From the NCBI GenBank assembly GCA_049840515.1, contig JASGKW010000009.1, forward strand, positions 806,001 through 870,000: a stretch of 64,000 nucleotides of DNA, given 5' to 3'. The notes beneath the pieces are model-generated. The model had not been told where the DNA came from, did no database searches, and saw only the letters and a program-made list of their open reading frames with translations. Numbering within the stretch: position 1 is the first letter of the stretch; each line of letters starts with the position of its first letter. The translations under genes were made by a program, and so were the position numbers. The DNA is from Muricomes sp049840515 (GTDB taxonomy: Bacteria; Bacillota; Clostridia; Lachnospirales; Lachnospiraceae). Below are positions 1-5,982 of this stretch, piece by piece.

Positions 1-1919
1 GTACGAACCTTGAGAGGAATCTTTATCTTTCAACACAGTTGATGGAGCTTGGAATCCCGGTTGTCATGGCAGTGAACATGATGGATGTTGTACAGAAGAA
101 CGGCGATAGTATACATTTCGACAAGCTTTCCAAAAGACTGGGCTGTGAAATTGTAGAGATATCAGCACTGAAAGGAAGCGGCGTTCAGAAAGCTGCTGAA
201 AAAGCGGTAGCTGCTGCAAATGCAAAACAAGCATCAATACCTGTACATACATTTGCACCGGCTGTGGAGAACATATTAGCTGCTATAGAAGCCAAAATTG
301 GTGATGACGTAGCGGAGGAACAGAAGCGATTTTTTGCAGTTAAACTGCTGGAAAGAGATGAAAAAATCTCTGCACAGATGAAAATCGTGCCGGATGTAAC
401 AGAAGAGATTAATGCAATAGAAACAGAACTGGATGATGATACAGAAAGTATTATCACAAATGAAAGATACGTTTATATTTCTTCCATAATAGATGAGTGC
501 TATACCAAAGTCAGCAAAGGAAAACTGACAACTTCAGATAAGATTGACCGCATTGTTACAAACCGTTTTCTGGCACTTCCGATTTTTGCCGTTGTAATGT
601 TTATTGTCTATTATGTTTCTGTAACAACAGTGGGAACATGGGCTACAGATTGGGCAAATGACGGTGTGTTCGGTGAAGGATGGAGTTTATTTGGCCTGCA
701 TGTTCCTGGAATCCCTGTACTTGTCGAGTCTGGGTTGAGTGCAATTGGTACTGCGGGATGGCTTCAGGGACTGATTCTGGATGGTATCGTTGCCGGTGTG
801 GGAGCAGTGTTAGGATTTGTACCTCAGATGCTTGTATTGTTTATCTTCCTCGCATTTTTGGAGGCATGCGGATATATGTCCAGAGTTGCATTTATCATGG
901 ACAGAATTTTCCGTAAATTTGGTCTTTCAGGAAAGTCTTTCATCCCTATGCTTATAGGAAGTGGCTGTGGTGTTCCAGGTGTTATGGCATCACGTACTAT
1001 TGAAAACGACCGCGACAGAAAAATGACAATTATGACTACAACTTTTGTTCCATGCGGCGCTAAGCTTCCGATTATCGCATTGATTGCAGGTGCTTTGTTC
1101 CACGGCGCATGGTGGGTGGCACCAAGTGCTTATTTTGTAGGAATTGCAGCAATTATATGTTCAGGTATTATTTTGAAGAAGACGAAGATGTTTGCAGGAG
1201 ATCCGGCACCTTTTGTTATGGAGCTTCCGGCCTATCATCTTCCTACAGTAATCAATGTACTCCGCAGTATGTGGGAGCGCGGCTGGTCCTTCATTAAAAA
1301 GGCTGGCACAATTATTCTTCTTTCCACAATTTTTGTATGGTTCACATCATTCTTTGGATGGATAGACGGACATTTCAGAATGTTAGATGCCATGGAATTA
1401 GACCACAGTATACTTGCAGCTATGGGAAATGCTATCAGCTGGATATTTATTCCTCTTGGCTGGGGAGACTGGAAATCAGCAGTTGCAGCAATCACTGGTC
1501 TGGTAGCGAAAGAAAATGTAGTTGGTACTTTCGGAATTCTCTATGGATTTGCGGAGGTAGCGGAAGAAGGAAATGAAATCTGGAGTTCTCTGGCGACCAA
1601 CATGACAGCGGTAGCGGCATATTCTTTCCTTGTATTCAACCTTCTCTGTGCACCTTGCTTTGCGGCGATGGGAGCCATTAGAAGAGAGATGAACAATGCA
1701 AAATGGTTCTGGTTTGCCATTGGATATCAGACAGCGCTGGCATATGTAGTGTCACTGTGTGTATACCAGGTTGGAACATTTATCACAACAGGAAAATTTG
1801 GAGCAGGATTAATTGCAGCAATTATACTTATAATCGGATTTATCTATCTGTTAGTCAGACCTCAGAAAGAAAACAATCATTTAAAGATGAATATGAGAAG
1901 TGTGGCAGGCACAAAGTAG
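1..1919 (+). CDS. feoB: Ferrous iron transporter FeoB (5' end outside window)
   Basis: Inner-membrane Fe(II) uptake protein with a cytosolic G domain. The frame is already open at base 3, so the start and the G1-G3 motifs lie upstream. Visible from the edge is the FeoB stretch NLERNLYLSTQL, then NMMD, matching the G4 guanine-specificity motif, then the helical linker and a polytopic Gate region with the FeoB signatures GSGCGVPG and PCGAKLP. The C-terminus ends in a hydrophobic helix and a short basic tail. The next gene starts 60 bp downstream and encodes the FeoB-associated Cys-rich peptide, so this is a feo operon. An upstream feoA is likely but not visible. Confidence 0.96.
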   Translation, partial: TNLERNLYLSTQLMELGIPVVMAVNMMDVVQKNGDSIHFDKLSKRLGCEIVEISALKGSGVQKAAEKAVAAANAKQASIPVHTFAPAVENILAAIEAKIGDDVAEEQKRFFAVKLLERDEKISAQMKIVPDVTEEINAIETELDDDTESIITNERYVYISSIIDECYTKVSKGKLTTSDKIDRIVTNRFLALPIFAVVMFIVYYVSVTTVGTWATDWANDGVFGEGWSLFGLHVPGIPVLVESGLSAIGTAGWLQGLILDGIVAGVGAVLGFVPQMLVLFIFLAFLEACGYMSRVAFIMDRIFRKFGLSGKSFIPMLIGSGCGVPGVMASRTIENDRDRKMTIMTTTFVPCGAKLPIIALIAGALFHGAWWVAPSAYFVGIAAIICSGIILKKTKMFAGDPAPFVMELPAYHLPTVINVLRSMWERGWSFIKKAGTIILLSTIFVWFTSFFGWIDGHFRMLDAMELDHSILAAMGNAISWIFIPLGWGDWKSAVAAITGLVAKENVVGTFGILYGFAEVAEEGNEIWSSLATNMTAVAAYSFLVFNLLCAPCFAAMGAIRREMNNAKWFWFAIGYQTALAYVVSLCVYQVGTFITTGKFGAGLIAAIILIIGFIYLLVRPQKENNHLKMNMRSVAGTK

Positions 1920-1979
1920 ACGGCAATAAGAATAAATCTGTTTGACACAGAGTGGTTTGTTGTGAAAGGAGGCAGCTTT

Positions 1980-2117
1980 ATGGGAACAGTAGTAGTAGGA
2001 GCAATTCTGGCAGGAGCAGTTGCTATGATAATTCGCAAGATGATTCGGGATAAAAAGAGTGGAAAGGGTCACTGTGGCGGAGACTGTGGCCATTGTGGAG
2101 GCCATTGTGGACAGTAG
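1980..2117 (+). CDS. FeoB-associated Cys-rich membrane peptide
   Basis: A 45-aa protein too short for usual ORF cut-offs. It has a strong ribosome binding site (AAAGGAGG) just before the ATG, one N-terminal hydrophobic helix (residues 2-19), a basic stretch, and a tail with four cysteines spaced by Gly and His (HCGGDCGHCGGHC). This matches the short FeoB-associated Cys-rich membrane protein family found directly after feoB in Firmicutes. The His/Cys tail probably handles iron near the FeoB channel; that role is inference. Its 3' end overlaps the start of the Fur-like gene. Confidence 0.85.
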   Translation: MGTVVVGAILAGAVAMIIRKMIRDKKSGKGHCGGDCGHCGGHCGQ

Positions 2118-2340
2118 AGAAGAGATTGTTGAAAAACTCAAAAAGAACGGATGCAGAATTACCCGGCAGCGCCTCATATTGATTGACATCATTTTAGGAA
2201 ATGAATGCCAGAGCTGTAAGGAAATCTATTATAGAGCAATTGAGATAGACAACAAAATCGGTATAGCAACAGTATACCGGATGGTGAATGCTCTGGAGGA
2301 AATTGGTGCAATCAATAGAAAACTGATGCTTACACTTTAA
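2107..2340 (+). CDS. Truncated Fur-family regulator (winged-helix part only)
   Basis: The product matches the DNA-binding half of Fur-type regulators: GCRITRQR, then CKEIYYRA and IATVYRMVNALEEIGAI (recognition helix and wing). I chose the GTG at 2107 because GGAGG lies 5 nt upstream; an open frame reaches back to 2059. It ends at about 77 aa, whereas Fur proteins are usually 120-150 aa, so the C-terminal dimerisation and metal-binding domain is absent. A terminator follows 15 nt after the stop and neither other frame continues a Fur C-terminus. It may be a genuine short form, a decaying gene, or another indel. It overlaps the Cys-rich peptide gene by 11 nt, suggesting translational coupling. 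Confidence 0.75.
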   Translation: MDSREEIVEKLKKNGCRITRQRLILIDIILGNECQSCKEIYYRAIEIDNKIGIATVYRMVNALEEIGAINRKLMLTL

Positions 2341-2355
2341 TGACAAAATAAAGAG

Positions 2356-2394
2356 GGGCAGTTAATGAGAGTAAATTTCATTAACTGCCCTTCT
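2356..2394 (+). terminator. Rho-independent terminator of the feo operon
   Basis: Perfect 13-bp stem (GGGCAGTTAATGA paired with TCATTAACTGCCC) with a 9-nt loop, followed by TTCTTC. It sits 15 nt after the Fur-like stop codon. Confidence 0.85.
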
Positions 2395-2447
2395 TCGTAA
2401 GCATGAGGCTTATTAATGATAAAATTTCTCTATAGTTAGGGTTAGTT

Positions 2448-2477
2448 TTGACTATTTTTGATTTCTTTTGTTATGAT
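2448..2477 (+). promoter_or_regulatory. Candidate sigma-A promoter for the small-protein/P-type ATPase operon
   Basis: TTGACT and TATGAT separated by 18 nt, placed about 40 nt before the first small ORF and after the feo terminator. It fits expression of the 28-aa, DUF6110 and P-type ATPase genes as one unit. Confidence 0.5.
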
Positions 2478-2518
2478 AGAAAAAAGAAACAACAAACAAG
2501 CTTATCAGAACAGGAGTG

Positions 2519-2605
2519 ATGAAGATGAAGCAGCATAAATTCTGGGCTTGGGCAACAGTGATTTGCTTTGGCATGGTTCTCTATACCGGGTATAAGCGGA
2601 AATAA
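2519..2605 (+). CDS. Small membrane peptide (28 aa) upstream of DUF6110
   Basis: ATG preceded by AGGAG (caggagtg); 28 codons encode a single hydrophobic helix (FWAWATVICFGMVLYTGY) between basic ends. The short length would hide it from most gene finders. Similar tiny Trp/Tyr-rich helices occur next to DUF6110 and metal ATPase genes in Lachnospiraceae as far as I recall; I cannot name the family with certainty. The likely role is an accessory to the adjacent membrane transporter (inference). Confidence 0.6.
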   Translation: MKMKQHKFWAWATVICFGMVLYTGYKRK

Positions 2606-2664
2606 AGAGCTTTGTAAAAAAAGTTGCCTGGAACATGATGAAAAACTACAATAAGGAGGAAAAA

Positions 2665-2955
2665 ATGATGAATATTTTTAACATGAAGAAAATTGGTATT
2701 TTTGCAGGAGGTGTACTGTTTGGAACAGCGGGAGTGAAAATCCTTTCAAGCAGGGATGCGAAGAAAGCATATACGAACTGTACGGCAGCAGTATTAAGAG
2801 CAAAGGACTGTGTGATGAAGACAGCCTCCAGCGTACAGGAAAATGCAGAAGATATTCTGGCAGAGGCAAAACAAATAAATGAAGAGCGGGTAAAATGTGA
2901 AGAAGTTCAGGCGGAGGATTCACCTGCAGATGTAGAAAATTTTGAAGAGGAATAA
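2665..2955 (+). CDS. DUF6110 family protein
   Basis: A 96-aa protein. The start at 2665 is chosen because AAGGAGG lies 5-6 nt upstream; the frame stays open for 10 more codons without a second ribosome site. It has a Gly-rich hydrophobic helix near the N-terminus (IGIFAGGVLFGTAGVKIL) followed by a charged, helical Ala/Glu-rich tail, which is the layout of DUF6110. It lies 11 bp before the P1B-type ATPase start, so the two are co-transcribed. I infer a membrane-anchored accessory of that ATPase; no function is established. Confidence 0.75.
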   Translation: MMNIFNMKKIGIFAGGVLFGTAGVKILSSRDAKKAYTNCTAAVLRAKDCVMKTASSVQENAEDILAEAKQINEERVKCEEVQAEDSPADVENFEEE

Positions 2956-2966
2956 GAGGAGTCAGA

Positions 2967-5075
2967 TTGAAATTTATAATAAAACATGAGATAAAGGGAA
3001 GACTGCGCATTCATCTTATGCAGAGCCGGATGACATTTCAGGAGGCAGACACATTACACTATTATCTGTCGGGCCTGCATCAGGTGAAAGCAGCGAAGGT
3101 ATATGAAAGAACTGCGGACGCAGCCATTGAATTTGAGGGTGACAGAGAAGAGTTAATCTGTCTGCTGAAAAAATACCGCTATGAGGATGTGGAGGTTCCT
3201 GAAGGGCTTATTGAAAACTCCGGAAGAGAACTAAATGCAAAGTATCAGGAAAAGCTGATACAGAGTGTTATTATCCGGTATGCCAGAAAGTTTTTGCTTC
3301 CTTATCCGGTGCAGGCGGCTCTTGTTGGTTTTAATTCCCTGAAATATTTGTGGAAGGGGCTGAAAGTGCTCTCAAAGGGAAGGCTGGATGTATCTGTGCT
3401 GGATGCCACAGCGATTGGCATTTCCGTGCTGCGGGGAGATATGGATACAGCGGGTTCTGTTATGTTTTTACTTGGAATTGGAGAGACACTGGAAGAATGG
3501 ACACATAAAAAGTCGGTAGGAGACCTGGCCCGCAGTATGTCTCTGGATGTAAAAAAGGTCTGGTTAAAGACAGAGGAGCAGGAAGTTCTCACCGATGCGT
3601 CTGAAATTGTCCCGGGAGATATGGTTGTGGTACATATGGGCACTATCATACCTTTTGACGGCGTTGTCACAGAGGGCAATGGATTTGTAAATCAGGCATC
3701 TATGACTGGAGAAGGTCTTCCGGTGAGAAAAGAGCCGGGCGCATACGTGTATGCCGGAAGTGTTTTGGAGGAAGGCGAACTTGTAGTACAGGTAAAGCAG
3801 ACCAAGGGAACTACCCGTTTTGAGAAAATTGTGGCCATGATTGAGGAATCTGAGAAGCTGAAATCATCAGCGGAAGGAAAGGCCGAGCATCTGGCGGACA
3901 GGCTTGTGCCGTTTACTTTGGCTGGGACAGGTCTCGTATGGCTGTTTACCAGAAATACCACGAAAGCATTGAGTGTTTTGATGGTAGATTTTTCCTGTGC
4001 ATTGAAGCTTTCCATGCCCATCGCTGTTTTATCTGCAATCCGGGAAGCCGGACAGAAGCACATTACGGTAAAAGGCGGAAAATACCTGGAGGCAGCAGCG
4101 GAGGCTGAAACAATTGTATTTGATAAAACGGGTACACTTACAGAGGCCAGACCCACTGTAAAAGAGGTCGTAGCATTTGAGGGAAGAGATGCAGATGAAA
4201 TGCTGCGCATTGCGGCATGTCTGGAAGAACACTTCCCCCATTCTATGGCAAAAGCGGTGGTCAAGGCGGCAAAAGTGAAGGGTCTTGTCCATGAGGAGAT
4301 GCATGCCAAGGTGGATTACATTGTGGCCCACGGGATTTCCTCGTCGATAGACGGCCAAAAGGTCATAATAGGAAGCCATCATTTTGTATTTGAGGATGAA
4401 GGGTGCACAGTGGGAGAAGAGGATGAGGACAAGTTTAAGCAATTGTCCACAGAATATTCTCATCTTTACCTTGCCATTGAGCAGAAACTTGCAGCGGTCA
4501 TATGTATAGAAGACCCGCTCAGGGAAGAAGCGGCAGAGGTGATACAAGCCTTGCGGGACAGCGGCATTAAAAAGGTTGTCATGATGACAGGAGACAGCAG
4601 GTATGCGGCAGCAGGTATTGCCAGGCGCATTGGAGTAGATGAATACTACTATGAAGTGCTGCCTGAAGACAAAGCCAGCTTTATTGAGAAAGAGAAACAG
4701 GCAGGGCGGAAGGTTATTATGGTGGGGGACGGAATTAACGATTCTCCTGCGCTGTCTGCGGCAGATGTGGGGATTGCAATCAGTGACGGCGCTGAAATCG
4801 CAAGAGAGATAGCGGATATCACCATAGCTGCGGACAATCTGTATGAGCTGGTGACATTGAGACTTTTGAGCAAAGCGCTTATGAAAAGGGTTCACTCAAA
4901 TTACCGCTTTATTGTGGGCTTTAATACAGGTCTCATTGCATTTGGAATAGCAGGGATACTGATGCCGGCCACGTCAGCTTTGCTGCATAATTTATCAACA
5001 CTGGCAATCAGCTTGAGAAGTATGCAGAATTTAGGGTGTGATGACAGCAAATCTGTAACACTAAAAAGAGAATAA
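2967..5075 (+). CDS. Heavy-metal P1B-type ATPase with atypical SCALK transmembrane motif
   Basis: A 702-aa metal-exporting ATPase starting at TTG with GAGGAG upstream. The N-terminus (about residues 1-75) resembles the HMA-like domain lacking a CxxC motif (IKHEIKGRLRIHL). The actuator loop reads TGEG rather than the usual TGES. The phosphorylation motif DKTGTLT is at about residue 386, followed by MTGDS and the hinge GDGINDSPAL. In the metal-binding transmembrane helix the usual CPC or SPC is replaced by FSCALKLSMP, so the substrate cannot be assigned as Cu, Zn/Cd or Co. Position between feoB and a Fur-boxed gene suggests Fe(II) or Mn(II) efflux, which is inference. Confidence 0.9.
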   Translation: MKFIIKHEIKGRLRIHLMQSRMTFQEADTLHYYLSGLHQVKAAKVYERTADAAIEFEGDREELICLLKKYRYEDVEVPEGLIENSGRELNAKYQEKLIQSVIIRYARKFLLPYPVQAALVGFNSLKYLWKGLKVLSKGRLDVSVLDATAIGISVLRGDMDTAGSVMFLLGIGETLEEWTHKKSVGDLARSMSLDVKKVWLKTEEQEVLTDASEIVPGDMVVVHMGTIIPFDGVVTEGNGFVNQASMTGEGLPVRKEPGAYVYAGSVLEEGELVVQVKQTKGTTRFEKIVAMIEESEKLKSSAEGKAEHLADRLVPFTLAGTGLVWLFTRNTTKALSVLMVDFSCALKLSMPIAVLSAIREAGQKHITVKGGKYLEAAAEAETIVFDKTGTLTEARPTVKEVVAFEGRDADEMLRIAACLEEHFPHSMAKAVVKAAKVKGLVHEEMHAKVDYIVAHGISSSIDGQKVIIGSHHFVFEDEGCTVGEEDEDKFKQLSTEYSHLYLAIEQKLAAVICIEDPLREEAAEVIQALRDSGIKKVVMMTGDSRYAAAGIARRIGVDEYYYEVLPEDKASFIEKEKQAGRKVIMVGDGINDSPALSAADVGIAISDGAEIAREIADITIAADNLYELVTLRLLSKALMKRVHSNYRFIVGFNTGLIAFGIAGILMPATSALLHNLSTLAISLRSMQNLGCDDSKSVTLKRE

Positions 5076-5089
5076 ATTCATTTGAAACT

Positions 5090-5137
5090 GCCTTCAGAAT
5101 TCGAGTCTATGGCTCCCTTTCTGAGGGCAATTTTTAT
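5090..5137 (+). terminator. Probable terminator after the P1B ATPase
   Basis: GCCTTCAGA pairs with TCTGAGGGC (one G-U pair) across a long loop and is followed by AATTTTTA. It is placed 15 nt after the ATPase stop. Confidence 0.5.
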
Positions 5138-5150
5138 GGCAAAAAGTTAA

Positions 5151-5165
5151 TGATAAACATTATCA
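5151..5165 (+). promoter_or_regulatory. Fur-box-like 7-1-7 inverted repeat (distal)
   Basis: TGATAAACATTATCA matches the Bacillus-type 7-1-7 Fur box TGATAATnATTATCA with one mismatch in a half-site. A second copy lies 23 bp downstream. Confidence 0.65.
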
Positions 5166-5180
5166 GTTCAAATGGTTGCT

Positions 5181-5209
5181 TTTTCAATTGATAATGGTTA
5201 TCATATACA
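5181..5209 (+). promoter_or_regulatory. Promoter with embedded Fur-box-like site for the DUF2325 gene
   Basis: The 7-1-7 dyad TGATAATGGTTATCA (5189-5203, one mismatch to a perfect inverted repeat) lies in the spacer between TTTTCA (5181-5186) and TATACA (5204-5209), 17 nt apart. A repressor bound there would block RNA polymerase. The predicted 5' leader to the DUF2325 start is about 95 nt. Confidence 0.65.
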
Positions 5210-5310
5210 TACGAGTTAGATTAAACTAACTAATTGACGCATGATACTTTTATGAGACTATAGTAGTTATAGTATAAACAATATTTCTGAGAGATAGCAA
5301 GGAGGCTGTT

Positions 5311-5595
5311 ATGAGTGTAGTGATTATTGGAGGACATGACCGCATGGTATGTCAGTATAAAAAAATCTGTAAGCAATTTCAATGTAAGGCAAAAGTATTT
5401 ACCCAGATGTCGGCGGGTTTAAGTAAACAGATAGGAAGCCCTGATTTGATTGTTCTTTTTACAAATACAGTTTCCCACAAAATGGTGAAGTGTGCTGTAG
5501 AAGAAGCGGGGCGCTGTAATGCGGATGTAATCAGATGTCATACCAGCAGCAGAACAGCTCTGGAAGAAATATTATGTGGAGTTTGTGGTAAATAA
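5311..5595 (+). CDS. DUF2325 domain protein, probably Fur-regulated
   Basis: A 94-aa protein with the DUF2325 pattern: N-terminal VVIIGGHDRM, a central DLIVLFTNTVSH, and C-terminal SRTALEEIL followed by CGVCGK. AAGGAGG sits 6 nt before the ATG. The fold is thought to be small alpha/beta; biochemical function is not known to me. The C-terminal CxxC and the two upstream Fur-like operators tie it to iron. It stands alone between the operator region and a strong hairpin. Confidence 0.85.
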   Translation: MSVVIIGGHDRMVCQYKKICKQFQCKAKVFTQMSAGLSKQIGSPDLIVLFTNTVSHKMVKCAVEEAGRCNADVIRCHTSSRTALEEILCGVCGK

Positions 5596-5620
5596 GAGGA
5601 GGGCGGTTACCGCCCTCCTC
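5596..5620. terminator. Perfect palindrome directly after the DUF2325 stop
   Basis: A 12-bp perfect stem (GAGGAGGGCGGT with ACCGCCCTCCTC) around a single T, starting at the base after the stop codon. No T-run follows on the + strand (AGACTGTATT), so it would be a weak terminator in that direction. Its core and one flank recur in inverted orientation at 16491-16516. Confidence 0.6.
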
Positions 5621-5982
5621 AGACTGTATTCTCTTGATTTTATCAATCATTGTCATATATCCCATGCTTCGGCGGTCTCTTGCCGTTTCTTAATAATCTA
5701 TACATACAATCCTTTCTTTATTAATATTTCAATTTCCAATTTAGAAGTGAAATTCTTTTATCTGTTCAGTATATCCCTCTCTATATCATCAAAAAAGGCA
5801 TATTAGCAGTTCGATAAGTATAATTTTTGAACAATTTGCACAAAGAAACCGCCTGATTCCCTTTTCGGACGTCAAAATATGTGCTAAAATGGAAAATATT
5901 GTCAGAAGGTGATAGTACTTCAATGTACAAAGAGGGACTGCGCAAATTAGCTTGCAGATTCCCTTTTGAAGGGGGAGATTGC
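5621..5982. other. AT-rich 362-bp intergenic leader before the LuxR-type gene
   Basis: No convincing gene. Short open stretches lack ribosome binding sites. The frame of the downstream regulator is open from 5881, but the GGGGGAGA ribosome site supports a start at 5983. An extended -10-like TGTGCTAAAAT lies near 5880-5890 without a clear -35. This is probably the promoter region of the signalling block. Confidence 0.4.

Noticed and set aside
4029..4895. 288-aa antisense frame opposite the P-type ATPase
   Set aside because: Shadow frame; the sense strand has full ATPase motifs.
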